Assembly: GCA_937873495.1 (NCBI GenBank)
Contig: CALMXZ010000003.1
Coordinates: forward strand, 62,001-126,000
Source: an uncultured Trueperaceae bacterium
Lineage (GTDB): Bacteria; Deinococcota; Deinococci; Deinococcales; Trueperaceae
Reading direction: 5' to 3'
Length of the DNA: 64,000 bases
Made by a program: the position numbers and the translations under genes. Within the stretch, counting starts at the first letter, position 1. Each line of letters begins with the position of its first letter. This document shows, in pieces, positions 10,778 through 21,011 of this stretch. A model generated the notes under the pieces. It saw only the letters and a program-made list of their open reading frames with translations, was not told the DNA's origin and did not search any database.

Positions 10778-11563
10778 GTGAGTGACGCGGCCAGCGCGCC
10801 CGCCCCGGTCAGGGCCGATGCCCCGCCGACGGGCCAGAGGATCATCGAGATCGAGGGCCTCAACAAGTGGTACGGGGAGTTCCACGTCTTGCGCGACATC
10901 CACCTGTCCGTCAACCGCGGCGAGGTCGTCGTGGTCATCGGGCCGTCGGGTTCGGGCAAATCCACGCTCATCCGGTGCATCAACCGCCTCGAGGAGCACC
11001 AGCAAGGCAAGATCGTCGTGGACGGCGTCGAACTGACCGACGACGTGCGCGCCATCGACCAGATCAGGCGCGAGACCGGCATGGTGTTCCAGTCGTTCAA
11101 CCTCTTCCCGCACCTCACGGTGCTCGACAACATCACGCTCGCCCCGACGCGCGTGCGCAGGTGGAAGAAGTCGAAGGCCGAGGAGCGCGCCCGGTTCTTC
11201 CTCGAGAAGGTCGGCATCCCCGAGCAGGCGCACAAGTACCCCGGCCAGCTGTCTGGCGGGCAGCAGCAGCGCGTGGCCATCGCGCGCTCGCTCACGATGG
11301 AGCCCAAGGTCATGCTCTTCGACGAGCCGACGAGCGCCCTCGACCCCGAGGTCATCGGCGAGGTGCTGCAAGTGATGGTCAACCTCGCCAAGGAGGGCAT
11401 GACCATGGTCGTGGTCACCCACGAGATGGGGTTCGCCCGCGAGGTCGGCGACAGGGTCGTGTTCATGGACGCCGGTCAGATCGTGGAGGTCGGCAGCCCC
11501 GAACATTTCTTCACGAACCCCAAGGAGGCGCGCACGCGCTCCTTCCTCTCGAAGATCCTGTGA
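10778..11563 (+). CDS. aapP: Amino-acid ABC transporter ATP-binding protein
   Basis: This 261-residue protein is the ATPase that drives the AapQ/AapM pair. It has Walker [10 protein letters not shown] (55-63), the Q-loop [13 protein letters not shown], signature [15 protein letters not shown], Walker [15 protein letters not shown] and the switch histidine ([11 protein letters not shown]). About 22 residues of Ala/Pro-rich extension precede the nucleotide-binding domain. The start is GTG, fixed by a perfect GGAGGT at 10767-10772, 5 nt upstream. Last gene of the operon. Confidence 0.95.
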   Translation: MSDAASAPAPVRADAPPTGQRIIEIEGLNKWYGEFHVLRDIHLSVNRGEVVVVIGPSGSGKSTLIRCINRLEEHQQGKIVVDGVELTDDVRAIDQIRRETGMVFQSFNLFPHLTVLDNITLAPTRVRRWKKSKAEERARFFLEKVGIPEQAHKYPGQLSGGQQQRVAIARSLTMEPKVMLFDEPTSALDPEVIGEVLQVMVNLAKEGMTMVVVTHEMGFAREVGDRVVFMDAGQIVEVGSPEHFFTNPKEARTRSFLSKIL

Positions 11564-11676
11564 GGGCTGCGGCGCCGGGCAGCGCGCCGCGTGTCGGCGT
11601 CGCGTCGCAAGCTTTACGCCCCTCGCGCTCGACCGGGCCCGCGCGGAATGTCACATGAGCGCCTCGCTGGTGAGCC

Positions 11677-11682
11677 TAGACT
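11677..11682 (+). promoter_or_regulatory. -10 element TAGACT of the pilT mini-ORF
   Basis: TAGACT lies 6 nt before the ATG at 11689, so transcription should begin at or next to that ATG. No TTGACA-like -35 was seen at the matching distance. The same -10 to start-codon distance is repeated before many genes in this window. Confidence 0.55.
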
Positions 11683-11688
11683 AGCCGC

Positions 11689-11720
11689 ATGAGCGAGGGC
11701 TCCTCCGAGAGGGAAGGCAT

Positions 11721-11724
<4 letters not shown>
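11689..11724 (+). CDS. Leaderless 11-codon mini-ORF ahead of pilT
   Basis: The frame encodes MSEGSSEREGI and ends in TGA at 11722-11724, overlapping the pilT ATG (11721-11723) in an ATGA junction. The ATG is placed at the expected transcription start (TAGACT 6 nt upstream). The mini-ORF contains GAGAGGGAAGG, which serves as SD for pilT, so ribosomes that translate it would finish exactly at the pilT start. The peptide resembles nothing known and is probably not functional as a protein. Translation is inferred, not shown. Confidence 0.45.
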
Positions 11725-12887
<1,163 letters not shown>

Positions 12888-12893
12888 GTTCGC

Positions 12894-12927
12894 CGCCGGT
12901 TCGCCGGCGACCGCCTGCGATCAGGCG
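12894..12927. terminator. Hairpin pair between convergent pilT and rimO
   Basis: Two short perfect stems occupy the gap: CGCCGG-TTCG-CCGGCG (12894-12909) and CGCCTG-CGAT-CAGGCG (12912-12927). They start 7 nt after the pilT stop and lie 23 nt from the rimO stop. No U-tract follows on either strand, so they may act as a bidirectional transcript end or simply as 3'-end structures. Confidence 0.4.
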
Positions 12928-12949
12928 CGGTCCGCTCGCGGTCGGCGGT

Positions 12950-14434
12950 TCACGGGCGTTCGGCCGCCGCGTGGCCGTGGCCGGCGGGGGTCCAGGAACG
13001 GCCTCCCAGCACGGCCGGGCGCCACGCCAACTGCTCGACCACCGTGCCCCGTAGGTCGTAGGCGTCCGCCTCCGTCACCCTCACCCTGACGAGGTCGCCG
13101 ATCTTGACGGTGCCGTCGGAGTCGGCGAAGACGTTGCCGTCGATGCCAGGCGCGTCGCCCTTGGAGCGGCAGACGAGCTCGCCCGGGGCGCTGCCGTAGT
13201 CGTCGACGATGGCGTCGAGCACCGTGCCGACCTTTGAGCGCAGCTTCTCCGCCGAGATGGCCTGCTGCAGCTCCATGAGGCGTGCGTAGCGCTCCTGCTT
13301 GACCTCTTCCGGCACGGCGTCCGGCAGGCCGTTGGCGTCGGCCTCCGGCACGTCGCTGTAGGTGAACGCGCCGACGCGGTCGAGGCGCGCTTGGGTGAGG
13401 AAGTCGAGGAGCTCCTGGAACTCGCCCTCCGTCTCGCCGGGGAAGCCGACGATGAAGGTCGAGCGTAGCGTGAGGTCCGGGCAGACGGCGCGCCAAGCCT
13501 CGATGGTCTCCAGGTGGCTGCGCGCGCCGCCTGGGCGGCGCATGGCGCGCAGGATGCGCGGGCTCGCGTGCTGTAGCGGGACGTCGAGGTAGGGCAGGAG
13601 CCCGCCCTCCGCCATCAGGGGGATCAGGTCGCGCACGTGCGGATATGGGTAGACGTAGTGGAGCCTGACCCACGCGCCAAGCGCGCCGAGCTCCTTGACG
13701 AGGTCGACCAGGTGGGCGCGCACGGCCCGCCCCTGGTAGTCGCTCGTACGGTGACGCAGGTCGTTGCCGTAGGCGCTGGAGTCCTGGGCGATGACCATGA
13801 GCTCCTTGGTGCCGGTGGCGACGAGGCGCGTAGCCTCGTACAGGACGTCGGCGGCCTCGCGCGACGCGAGGTTGCCGCGGAGCTTCGGGATGATGCAGAA
13901 GCTGCAGCGGTGGTCGCACCCTTCGGCGATCTTCAGGTACGAGTAGTGGCGCGGCGTGAGCTTGACGAAGGCAGGGTCGGCGCCGACGCCACGCATGCCC
14001 GCCACGGGCAGGAGCGAGGTGAAGGGGTCGTGGGCCTTCGGTAAGGCCTCGTGTACCGCGCTCATCACGCCGCCGACGTCCGCCTGGCCGGTGATGGCAA
14101 GGACCTTGGGGTGGCGCTCGCGGATCTTCTCGGGGCGCTCACCCAGGCAGCCCGTGACGATGACCTTGCCGTTCTCCCTGAGCGCCTCGCCGATCGCGTC
14201 GAGCGACTCCTCGACGGCCGGCGTTATGAAGCCGCACGTGTTGACGACGACGACGTCAGCCTCGTCGTAGCCGGGCACGACCGCGTAGCCCTCCACCCGG
14301 AGCTGGCTGAGGATGCGCTCCGAGTCGACGAGCGCCTTGGGGCAGCCGAGGCTGACGAAGCCGACGCGGCCCGGCCCGGTGGCGGCGTTCGCCGCTATGC
14401 GAGGTGTAGCTTCGAGGTCATGGATGGTCGCCAT
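12950..14434 (-). CDS. rimO: Ribosomal protein S12 methylthiotransferase RimO
   Basis: This 494-residue radical-SAM enzyme adds a methylthio group to the conserved Asp of ribosomal protein S12. The N-terminal UPF0004 domain contributes cluster cysteines C31, C67 and C96; the radical-SAM motif CDHRCSFC gives C173, C177 and C180; a TRAM domain follows (about 390-465). The segment [16 protein letters not shown] is diagnostic of RimO rather than MiaB. The ATG at 14434 is chosen because the -10 TACACT is 10 nt upstream; a GTG three codons earlier lies almost on that element. The short His/Ala-rich C-terminal tail is not conserved as far as I can tell. Confidence 0.93.
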   Translation of the reverse strand: MATIHDLEATPRIAANAATGPGRVGFVSLGCPKALVDSERILSQLRVEGYAVVPGYDEADVVVVNTCGFITPAVEESLDAIGEALRENGKVIVTGCLGERPEKIRERHPKVLAITGQADVGGVMSAVHEALPKAHDPFTSLLPVAGMRGVGADPAFVKLTPRHYSYLKIAEGCDHRCSFCIIPKLRGNLASREAADVLYEATRLVATGTKELMVIAQDSSAYGNDLRHRTSDYQGRAVRAHLVDLVKELGALGAWVRLHYVYPYPHVRDLIPLMAEGGLLPYLDVPLQHASPRILRAMRRPGGARSHLETIEAWRAVCPDLTLRSTFIVGFPGETEGEFQELLDFLTQARLDRVGAFTYSDVPEADANGLPDAVPEEVKQERYARLMELQQAISAEKLRSKVGTVLDAIVDDYGSAPGELVCRSKGDAPGIDGNVFADSDGTVKIGDLVRVRVTEADAYDLRGTVVEQLAWRPAVLGGRSWTPAGHGHAAAERP

Positions 14435-14444
14435 ACCGCCCACG

Positions 14445-14450
14445 AGTGTA
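14445..14450 (-). promoter_or_regulatory. -10 element TACACT of rimO
   Basis: TACACT on the minus strand ends 10 nt before the rimO ATG, predicting a 5' leader of only about 3 nt. Confidence 0.5.
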
Positions 14451-14465
14451 ACAGTAGGCCCGCCG

Positions 14466-15827
14466 TCAGCTGCTGGTCACCTCGGCTCGTTCCCATGGGT
14501 CGGGCAGGCGCGTGCCCCGCTGCGTCAGCAGCGGCCGCACGAGGCCTGCGAGGTAGAGCGAACCGGCCACGAGCAGGAGCGGGGCGCTCGTGGCGCCGGC
14601 GGCGGCCGTGGCGGCGTCGAGCGCGGCGGCCGTGTCAGCCACCACGGTCGCACCGGGCCACACCGCCGTCGGTGGCTCGCCGGGCGCCGCCTCCGTCACG
14701 ATCACGGTGGCCGCGCGCGGGGCGAGCGTGTCGAGCACCCGCTGGCCCTGTTTGCGTGCGAGGGCGCCGAAGAGGAGGGTGTAACCGGGGGTCACCTCGG
14801 CCGCCAACCGGGCCGCGGCGGCAGGGTCGTGGGCGCCGTCCAGGACCACGAGCAGCGCGGCGCCGCGTTCGTCACGGACGATGAAACGTTCGAAGCGCGC
14901 GGGGAGGGCCGGCGCGCGGAGGCCGGCCACGACGGCCGACTCGGGGGCGCCGAGGAGGCGGAGGGCGGCCGCCGCCAGGCGCGAGTTGGCCCGCCGGTTG
15001 GCGTTGGCACCGGCGAGCGCCCCGGAAGGCGCGCCCGCCGGCCGCGCGGCGAGGTCGCCAGCTACAGCGCCGGGAAGCTCGAACAGGCCTACTTCGCCAC
15101 CCGACCTTCCGGCGCCGCGCGGTGCGTCCGCGACGAAGGGGTCGAGGTGGAAAGGCGCGCCGAGCTCGGCGGCGCGAGCGGCGGCGACCGCGACGACCTC
15201 GGGCTGCGAGGCGCCGCAGACGACGGGAACGCCTTCCCGGAAGGCGCCGGCCTTGTCTGAGGCGATGGCGGTGAGCGTGGTGCCGAGCGTGTCCATGTGG
15301 TCGAGATCGACGTTGGTCAGCACGACGAGGTCGACGGGCTCGACGGCGCGCGTGGCGTCGTGCAGCCCGCCGACGCCGGCCTCGAGCACGCAGGCGTCGG
15401 CGCTCGCCGCGAACCGTTCGAGGGCGAAGGCGAGCGTCCACTCGAAGAACGCGGGCCGCAGACCCGCGCCGTGAGGCCAGTCGTCGTCGAGGCGCCTGGC
15501 GCGCTCGACGAACGCCACGAGCGCCGCCTCCGAGACGGGAACGCCGTCGATGGCGACGCGCTCGCGGAACTCCTCCACGTGGGGCGAGAGGAACCGTCCG
15601 GCGCGGGCGCCGGAGGCGCTCAGGCCGCGCGCCACCATCGTCGAGACGGTGCCTTTGCCGTTGGTGCCCACCACCACGGCCGTCAGGGCCGGCGGCGTCA
15701 GGCCGAGCTCGCGCAGGAGGGTGGCCGCCCTGGCGCTCGTGCGCTCGCCGCCGGAGCGCGTCCTGGCGTACAGCCACTCGAGCGCCTCGCTGTAAGCGGT
15801 GGTAGCCACGGCGGGGCCGGGCGTCAT
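14466..15827 (-). CDS. folC: Folylpolyglutamate synthase / dihydrofolate synthase
   Basis: This 453-residue Mur-ligase-family enzyme joins glutamate to dihydropteroate or folates using ATP. The N-terminus has the typical [31 protein letters not shown], then the P-loop [14 protein letters not shown], the folate/Mg region ([33 protein letters not shown]) and the C-terminal domain with [13 protein letters not shown]. The ATG at 15827 sits 10 nt after the neighbouring upstream gene's stop; longer in-frame starts run through that gene and are rejected. Likely cotranscribed with the unknown gene at 15838-16581. Confidence 0.93.
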   Translation of the reverse strand: MTPGPAVATTAYSEALEWLYARTRSGGERTSARAATLLRELGLTPPALTAVVVGTNGKGTVSTMVARGLSASGARAGRFLSPHVEEFRERVAIDGVPVSEAALVAFVERARRLDDDWPHGAGLRPAFFEWTLAFALERFAASADACVLEAGVGGLHDATRAVEPVDLVVLTNVDLDHMDTLGTTLTAIASDKAGAFREGVPVVCGASQPEVVAVAAARAAELGAPFHLDPFVADAPRGAGRSGGEVGLFELPGAVAGDLAARPAGAPSGALAGANANRRANSRLAAAALRLLGAPESAVVAGLRAPALPARFERFIVRDERGAALLVVLDGAHDPAAAARLAAEVTPGYTLLFGALARKQGQRVLDTLAPRAATVIVTEAAPGEPPTAVWPGATVVADTAAALDAATAAAGATSAPLLLVAGSLYLAGLVRPLLTQRGTRLPDPWERAEVTSS

Positions 15828-15837
15828 GCCGCGGCGG

Positions 15838-16581
15838 TCAAGCGCGCCGGCGGCGGCGCGGTCTGCGGCGTGGGCCGCGCTGTTCGCCCTTGTCCTGGCC
15901 CTTGCCGCCCCCGTTGCCGCCGCCACCGCCTCCACCGCGCCTGCGGCCGCCGCGGGCCGGCGCCTCGCCGAACGGCTCGAGCGCCCCCTCACTGGCGACC
16001 TTGACGAGGAGGGCATCCAGGTGCCCGTCCGCCAGGCGTTGCGTGAGCTTGAGGATGTGATGGGGCGCCTGGGCATCGACGTAGACGACGCTCTGCCCCG
16101 GATGGAGGACGTACGCCCGCGCGCGGCGTAGACCGAGCGGGCCGTCGAGCTCGGCCTCACCGCCGTACTGGACGCTGACCGTCTTGCCGAGGAGGGGGAT
16201 GACCACCGGCTCGGTGCGCTCACCGATGGTCCTGAGCTCGTGCAGCAAGGAGAGGGGGTCGCGGTAGGAGACGAGGTACGGGATGCTCGCCTGGTCCTTC
16301 TGGCCTTTGACGGCGGAGACGAGCCCCGTCTGCGGGTCGAAGGTCACGTCGAAGCTGCGCGATTCGTTTCGCTCCTGCGTCTCCTCGAGGTAACGCAGCG
16401 AGAAGAACCGCTCGGCGCTGCAGCGGCTACGTTGCACGACGGTGGCGTTGCCGAGCGCGCCCTGGAACTGCGCCTTGCCTTCCATCTGCGTGTGGCGACC
16501 CTTGAGCTCAGTCTTGATGACCTGCGTGCCGGCGGGCTTGCCGCGGTAGGTGTACCGGAAGCTCATGACCTCGACCGCCAT
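15838..16581 (-). CDS. Unknown protein with Gly-rich and Arg-rich tail
   Basis: I do not recognise this 247-residue protein with confidence. Residues 1-200 are strand-rich (MSFRYTYRGKPAGTQVIKTELKGRH; FDVTFDPQTGLVSAVKG; ALLGKTVSVQYGGEAELDGPLG-like region), weakly reminiscent of DUF3108-type beta-sheet proteins, but no signal peptide is present. The last 45 residues are low-complexity: a run of glycines followed by a dense Arg tract (RGPRRRPRRRRRA), which suggests nucleic-acid binding. The start is supported by TACGCT 7 nt upstream (leaderless). It precedes folC by 10 nt, probably as one transcript. Confidence 0.75.
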   Translation of the reverse strand: MAVEVMSFRYTYRGKPAGTQVIKTELKGRHTQMEGKAQFQGALGNATVVQRSRCSAERFFSLRYLEETQERNESRSFDVTFDPQTGLVSAVKGQKDQASIPYLVSYRDPLSLLHELRTIGERTEPVVIPLLGKTVSVQYGGEAELDGPLGLRRARAYVLHPGQSVVYVDAQAPHHILKLTQRLADGHLDALLVKVASEGALEPFGEAPARGGRRRGGGGGGGNGGGKGQDKGEQRGPRRRPRRRRRA

Positions 16582-16588
16582 GGGTCGA

Positions 16589-16594
16589 AGCGTA
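16589..16594 (-). promoter_or_regulatory. -10 element TACGCT (leaderless) of the 15838-16581 gene
   Basis: TACGCT on the minus strand ends 7 nt before the ATG at 16581, so the transcript should begin at the start codon. Confidence 0.55.
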
Positions 16595-16631
16595 CCACCC
16601 CGTCAGGCGCGGCGCGGCGCCCGGAGCGCGC

Positions 16632-17726
16632 TCAGAACGGCAGGTCGCCGTCGCTCAGTTGGCTGAGCTCCTGGGTGCTCCTGCCTTGCCGCAACACGTT
16701 CATCAGGAGCGCCACCACGGCCGGGTCGAGCGTCTTGCCGGCCTTGGCGTCGAGCGCCTTCTCGACGTCGCGCATCGGCAGGGCTTCGCCGCGCTCGCTG
16801 CTCAGGAGGTCGAACGTGTCCGCGACAGCGACGATGCGCGCCAGGAGCGGGATGTCCTCCTTGCGCAGCCCGTCGGGGAAGCCGGAGCCGTCCCACGCCT
16901 CGTGATGGTGGCGGATGCCCTCGGCGGCCGGGGCGAGGAGGTCGCTGGCCGCGACCATGTTGGCGCCGCGTTGCGGGTGGTCCAGGTCCTCGATCCTCTG
17001 GTCCAGCCCGTTGCCGAGCTTCCCGATGTCGTGCAGCATGGCCGCGAAGTAGAGGTCCGCCAGCTGCGCCCGCGTCGAGCCCATGGCGCGGCCGAGGGCG
17101 AGGGCGTAGGCCGTCACGCGTTCGGCGTGACCGAGCTGGGCGAAGTCGACGGCCTCGAACGCCTGCACGAAGGCGCGCGTGAACTGCACGAGGCTCAGCT
17201 TGGCCATGCGGAGCTCGGTCGCGCGGTCGTGTGCTTCGCCCAGGACGACACCCCAGCGCGCCGCCAGCTTGACGTCCTCGTCCGCGAAGCCGGGTTGGCC
17301 GTGCTTGTGCAGCACGATGGTCCCGTGGCGCTCGTAGCGGCCGGCCACGGGCACCACGAGGGCGCTGGTGGCCTCGCGCAGACCAAGGTTGCCGTAGTCG
17401 GAACGGATGCCGGCCTCGTTGCTCGTGAAGAGCTCGGCGACCAGGTTCGGCACCAGACGCGGGCCGACGCTGCGCCACGGGCCGTTCAGGGCAGGTAGGC
17501 GGAGCAAGGCGTCGTCGTAGCCGAGTTGGGCCTCGAACGTGTAGCCGCGGCCGGCGTCCTCGGCGACCACGTAGCCGCGCACGTCGCCGGGCAGGTAGCC
17601 CGTGAGGGCCTTCAGCACCTCGGTGCCACGCTCCTTGGCGCTCCTGGCATGCAGGAGCCCCTCGCACGTGGCTACGGCCTCCGGCGCGCGGGTAGTGGTG
17701 TCGTTCGCGAAGATGCGTCTGAACAC
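16632..17726 (-). CDS. GAF-like sensor with HD-GYP phosphodiesterase domain
   Basis: This 364-residue soluble protein probably degrades cyclic di-GMP or a related nucleotide. Residues about 25-190 resemble a GAF ligand-binding domain. The C-terminal part has the HD signature (LHDIGKLGNGLD) and the HD-GYP loop HHHEAWDGSGFPDGL, with F in place of the usual Y, followed by IVAVADTFDLL. The start is placed at GTG 17726 because AAGGTGG lies 7 nt upstream; the longer ATG at 17777 falls inside the presumed -10 element. It is transcribed alone and divergently from serS. Confidence 0.82.
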   Translation of the reverse strand: MFRRIFANDTTTRAPEAVATCEGLLHARSAKERGTEVLKALTGYLPGDVRGYVVAEDAGRGYTFEAQLGYDDALLRLPALNGPWRSVGPRLVPNLVAELFTSNEAGIRSDYGNLGLREATSALVVPVAGRYERHGTIVLHKHGQPGFADEDVKLAARWGVVLGEAHDRATELRMAKLSLVQFTRAFVQAFEAVDFAQLGHAERVTAYALALGRAMGSTRAQLADLYFAAMLHDIGKLGNGLDQRIEDLDHPQRGANMVAASDLLAPAAEGIRHHHEAWDGSGFPDGLRKEDIPLLARIVAVADTFDLLSSERGEALPMRDVEKALDAKAGKTLDPAVVALLMNVLRQGRSTQELSQLSDGDLPF

Positions 17727-17772
17727 GTCAAAGCCACCTTGGCCCGGGCTCGTGGACGACCGGGTCAGGGGG

Positions 17773-17778
17773 AGCATA
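17773..17778 (-). promoter_or_regulatory. -10 element TATGCT of the HD-GYP gene
   Basis: TATGCT on the minus strand would give a leader of about 40 nt that contains the AAGGTGG ribosome-binding site of the GTG start at 17726. It overlaps the alternative ATG at 17777, which argues against that start. Confidence 0.45.
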
Positions 17779-17916
17779 CCCGCTGACCCCGAAGGCCCGC
17801 TGCGAGGAACTGGGCATCTGACCTCGGGACGGCGACCGCGGGCGGCGCGTCCGGGCGCGGGGCCCCGGAGCCGGTCGGCGGGCGCCGGGTAGGCCCGGGC
17901 CGGTGCGCGGCGTCGT

Positions 17917-17922
17917 TATGAT
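17917..17922 (+). promoter_or_regulatory. -10 element TATGAT (leaderless) of serS
   Basis: TATGAT ends 7 nt before the serS ATG at 17930; the expected transcription start coincides with the ATG. Confidence 0.65.
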
Positions 17923-17929
17923 GGCCGCC

Positions 17930-19210
17930 ATGCTCGACCTGCGCTTCATCCGCGAGAACACTGCCGCCGTCAGGCGCGCTATCTCAGACAAACAGATGCC
18001 GGACGCCCTCGAGAAGCTCGATCAGCTGCTGCTGGTCGACGAGGAGCACCGGCTCCTCAAGCGCGACCTCGAGGAGAAGCAAGCCGAGCGCAACGCCAAC
18101 GCTCGCCTCGTCGGGCAGTTGAAGCGCGAGGGGGCGGACGCCGGCGAGCTCATGGCCGCCATGGCCGCCCTGTCGGACGAGGTCAAGCGGTTGGAGGACC
18201 GTGAGCGTTCACTTCAGACGCAGTTGGACGCGCTCCTCCTCGAGGTGCCCAACCTGCCGCACGCGAGCGTGCCTTACGGCGAGAGCGAGCACGACAACGT
18301 GGTGGCCAAGGAGTGGGGCGCGAAGCCTACCTTCGCGTTCGAGCCCCGCCCCCACTGGGAGCTCATGACGGCGCGCGGCTGGGTGGACTTCGAGGTGGGC
18401 GTCAAGGTCACCGGCGCCGGGTTCCCCGTCTTCAAGGGCACGGGCTCGCGGCTCGTGCGCGCCATGCGCAACTACTTCCTCGACCGGCTGGCCGCGGCGG
18501 GCTACCTGGAGGTCGTCCCGCCGCTGATGGTCAACGCGGCCTCGGCGACCGCCACCGGCCAACTGCCCGACAAGGAAGGGCAGATGTACGAGGTCACGGA
18601 CGGCTTCTTCCTGATCCCGACCTCGGAGGTGCCCGTGACGAACGTGCATAGGGACGAGATCCTCGCGGTCGAGGAGCTGCCCATCAAGTATACGGCGTTC
18701 ACGCCGTGCTTCCGCCGCGAGGCCGGCAGCCACGGCAAGGACGTGCGCGGGCTCAACCGCGTCCATCAGTTCGACAAGGTCGAGATGGTGCAGTTCTGCG
18801 CCCCGGAGCGCTCGTACGAGGCCCTCGAGGAGATGACGCGCATCGCGGAGGGCTTCCTGGAGGAGCTGGGGCTGGCCTACCGGCGGCTCCTGATGTGCAC
18901 GGGCGACCTCGGCTTCACCCAGGCGAAGAAGTACGACCTCGAGGTCTGGAGCCCGGGTCAGGCGCGCTGGTTGGAGGTCTCGAGCGTCAGCAACATGGAG
19001 GCGTTCCAGGCGAGCCGCCTGAGGACGCGCGCGCGGCCGGGCGGCGTGACCGGGAAAGGGAAAACGGAGCCGGTTCACACATTGAACGGCAGCGCCCTGG
19101 CCTTCCCGCGCACGATCGCCGCGCTCGTGGAGACGTATCAGGACGCCGACGGCGCGGTGCGCGTGCCGGAGGCGTTGCGCGAGTACTTGGGTGTGGCAAG
19201 GCTCGAGTGA
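17930..19210 (+). CDS. serS: Seryl-tRNA synthetase
   Basis: This 426-residue class II synthetase charges tRNA-Ser. The N-terminal coiled-coil arm that reads the tRNA variable loop spans about 30-105 (LLVDEEHRLLKRDLEEKQAERN onward). The catalytic domain shows motif 2 (FTPCFRREAGSHGKDVRGLNRVHQFDKVE region) and motif 3 (NGSALAFPRTIAALVE). The start MLDLRFIREN is the family's usual N-terminus and is supported by the leaderless -10 element; the upstream in-frame GTG at 17903 lies before the promoter. Confidence 0.97.
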   Translation: MLDLRFIRENTAAVRRAISDKQMPDALEKLDQLLLVDEEHRLLKRDLEEKQAERNANARLVGQLKREGADAGELMAAMAALSDEVKRLEDRERSLQTQLDALLLEVPNLPHASVPYGESEHDNVVAKEWGAKPTFAFEPRPHWELMTARGWVDFEVGVKVTGAGFPVFKGTGSRLVRAMRNYFLDRLAAAGYLEVVPPLMVNAASATATGQLPDKEGQMYEVTDGFFLIPTSEVPVTNVHRDEILAVEELPIKYTAFTPCFRREAGSHGKDVRGLNRVHQFDKVEMVQFCAPERSYEALEEMTRIAEGFLEELGLAYRRLLMCTGDLGFTQAKKYDLEVWSPGQARWLEVSSVSNMEAFQASRLRTRARPGGVTGKGKTEPVHTLNGSALAFPRTIAALVETYQDADGAVRVPEALREYLGVARLE

Positions 19211-19252
19211 CGGGGCGCGTGCCGGTCGCCTAGCCGGGGGCGGTCGGCGCCC

Positions 19253-19546
19253 TCAGGCGTCCTCGAGCGTGCGCGGCACCTCGAAGAAGCCGTCCTTGGC
19301 CGCCGGAGCGAGCGCCAGCGCCAAGGCGGTAGGGAGCGACGGGGCCAGGACGTCGGCTCGCATGGCCGCGGCCGGCGCCAGCGGCGGCCGCCACTCGTCC
19401 TCACCCTCGACGTCGGCGGCCTGCAGTCGCGCCAGGTAGTCGAGGAGCGTCACAAGATCGGCCGCGACCTCGGCGGCCTCCTCGGGCGCGAGGTCCAGCC
19501 GGGCAAGGCGTTGAAGGTGCTCCAGACGGTCGTCTGCCTGCGTCAT
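19253..19546 (-). CDS. gatC: Glutamyl-tRNA(Gln)/aspartyl-tRNA(Asn) amidotransferase subunit C
   Basis: This 97-residue protein is the small GatC subunit that clamps GatA to GatB in transamidation of misacylated tRNA. It has the family pattern LEHLQRLARLDLAPEEAAEVAADLVTLLDYLARLQAADVEG and a Pro-containing extended C-terminus. GatA and GatB are not in the window. The start ATG at 19546 (not the one 9 nt earlier) is set by TAGCAT 7 nt upstream. Convergent with serS. Confidence 0.88.
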   Translation of the reverse strand: MTQADDRLEHLQRLARLDLAPEEAAEVAADLVTLLDYLARLQAADVEGEDEWRPPLAPAAAMRADVLAPSLPTALALALAPAAKDGFFEVPRTLEDA

Positions 19547-19553
19547 CCGCGGC

Positions 19554-19559
19554 ATGCTA
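19554..19559 (-). promoter_or_regulatory. -10 element TAGCAT (leaderless) of gatC
   Basis: TAGCAT on the minus strand ends 7 nt before the gatC ATG, placing the mRNA 5' end at the start codon. Confidence 0.6.
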
Positions 19560-19635
19560 GCACGCGCCCCAGCGGGCTGCGCCGGCCGCCTGCTGACCCC
19601 GCTTAAGGCGCCTGCGCCGCCGCGTTGAACCGGGC

Positions 19636-20373
19636 TCAGCGCCCCCAGACGAGCCCGGCGACCCAGTAGAACAGCACCACCAGGGGCAGCGCGGGCAGCA
19701 TCGACGCGACCCTGAGCCGTTTGATGTCGAGTAGACCGAGCCCGAGCGCGACGATCATGAGCCCGCCGACGCCGTTGACGAGCAGCACGCGCGGGTCGGC
19801 GGCCGGGTCGGGTATGAGGCTCGAGAACGCTCCGGCCGCCAGCGACAGGCCGCCTTGGTAGACGAGCACGACGATGGCAGAGGCGAGCACGCCGAAGCCG
19901 AAGCTGGCGGCCAGCGCGAGCGCCGAGAAGCCGTCGAGCGCCGACTTGAGGACAAGGAAACCGGCCTCTCCAGATAGACCGTTCTGGATACTTCCGAGGA
20001 GCGTCAACGGACCAACGCAGAAGAGAAGCGAGGCCGCGACGAACCCTTCCGTGAACCGGCCCCGGCCCTTCAGGCGCGCTTTGAGCAGCGTGCCGAGCCG
20101 CTCCAGCCCGGCCTCAATGCGCCACCACTCGCCGATGGCGGCCCCGATGGCGAGGGCCATGAGCCCGACGATGACGCCGGGCGGCTCACCGACCTTGGCC
20201 AGGTCGAAGGCGTTCGCGATCCCGATGTACACCGTCACGAGGCCGATGGCCTGCATGACGGCCTCGGTGATCCTCGACGGCAGCTTGCCGCTCACCGCCA
20301 GACCGACGGCGGCTCCACCTACGACCGTGGCCACGTTCAGCCACGTGCCCCATGTCTGGTCGAAGAAGCTCAC
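19636..20373 (-). CDS. DUF554 family membrane protein
   Basis: This 245-residue integral membrane protein belongs to DUF554 (YdfK/YqgA-like), a family of unknown function. Six or seven hydrophobic helices are visible; the hallmark segments are GTWLNVATVVGGAAVGL at the N-terminus, FVAASLLFCVGPLTLLGSIQNGLSG in the middle and LLVNGVGGLMIVALGLGLL near the end. The start is GTG at 20373 in a 4-nt GTGA overlap with the upstream gene's stop. It is the last gene of a tightly overlapping minus-strand group. Confidence 0.85.
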   Translation of the reverse strand: MSFFDQTWGTWLNVATVVGGAAVGLAVSGKLPSRITEAVMQAIGLVTVYIGIANAFDLAKVGEPPGVIVGLMALAIGAAIGEWWRIEAGLERLGTLLKARLKGRGRFTEGFVAASLLFCVGPLTLLGSIQNGLSGEAGFLVLKSALDGFSALALAASFGFGVLASAIVVLVYQGGLSLAAGAFSSLIPDPAADPRVLLVNGVGGLMIVALGLGLLDIKRLRVASMLPALPLVVLFYWVAGLVWGR

Positions 20374-21011
20374 GCGGCCTCGCCCTCGGGCGGGGTGCGC
20401 CGCAACACGAGCACCGTGACGCCGATACCAACGACGAGGGGGATCCCCACCAGCCAGATCAGCCAGGTCGACAGCGAGCGGGGGGCGACGGGCGTCGGCG
20501 GCAACACGAACGGGACCACGCCGTTGGCCGCTCCGCCGACCTCGAGCGGCACGTTCGCGATCGCCTCCTCGTTCATGAACGTGGTGTCGCGCACGCTGAG
20601 CGTGTACCTGCCGGTGGCCGGGGCCCTGAGTGTGCCGCGGTAGCTCCCCTCGTCGGCGCCCTCGGCGAACTGACCGGAAGCCTCGTCCGGAAGGGTGGCG
20701 AGGAACTCGCTCGCCTCCGCGCCGACCACGCTCTCGGGCACCGTGGGGCCGCCGCCGTCGAGCGCGCGCAGTTCGACCCTCACCCTGGCCTTCTCCACGG
20801 GGGTGAGGAGCGTGTCCTCGAGGGATAGATCGATCTGCAGCGGCTCGCCTGCCACGGGCGGGTCGGGTGTGACGCTGAGCTTCCCGATGACGAGCGTGGC
20901 GTGGGCGTCGGCCGGTTGCCACATGAGGAGCGCGCCGCAGGCCAGGGCCGCCAGGCGCGCGGCGGCACGGCCGCGCTTGGGTGCGGCGCGCACCCAGTGC
21001 TCAGCGCGCAT
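20370..21011 (-). CDS. Secreted, membrane-anchored YtkA/FixH-like protein
   Basis: This 213-residue protein has a Sec-type signal (hydrophobic stretch ending PADAHA, about residues 21-38), an extracellular beta-sandwich region (LVIGKLSVTPDPPVAGEPLQIDLSLED; GSYRGTLRAPATGRYTLSVRD), and a single C-terminal transmembrane helix (about 184-205) with a short basic tail. The pattern of beta repeats resembles YtkA-like/FixH domains, known for association with copper and respiratory-oxidase assembly; the assignment is tentative. It overlaps the vanY stop by 11 nt and the DUF554 start by 4 nt. Confidence 0.7.
   Translation of the reverse strand: MRAEHWVRAAPKRGRAAARLAALACGALLMWQPADAHATLVIGKLSVTPDPPVAGEPLQIDLSLEDTLLTPVEKARVRVELRALDGGGPTVPESVVGAEASEFLATLPDEASGQFAEGADEGSYRGTLRAPATGRYTLSVRDTTFMNEEAIANVPLEVGGAANGVVPFVLPPTPVAPRSLSTWLIWLVGIPLVVGIGVTVLVLRRTPPEGEAA

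Noticed and set aside
12921-13919. A 332-codon open frame on the minus strand overlapping rimO
   Set aside because: Out of frame with the convincing RimO reading and composed of Arg/Pro/His low-complexity.
15828-16223. A 132-residue N-terminal extension of FolC
   Set aside because: It overlaps the cotranscribed upstream gene and the translation is low-complexity; normal FolC begins near ATG 15827.
17727-17777. ATG 17777 as the start of the HD-GYP gene
   Set aside because: The ATG lies inside a TATGCT -10 element, whereas GTG 17726 has AAGGTGG at the correct distance.
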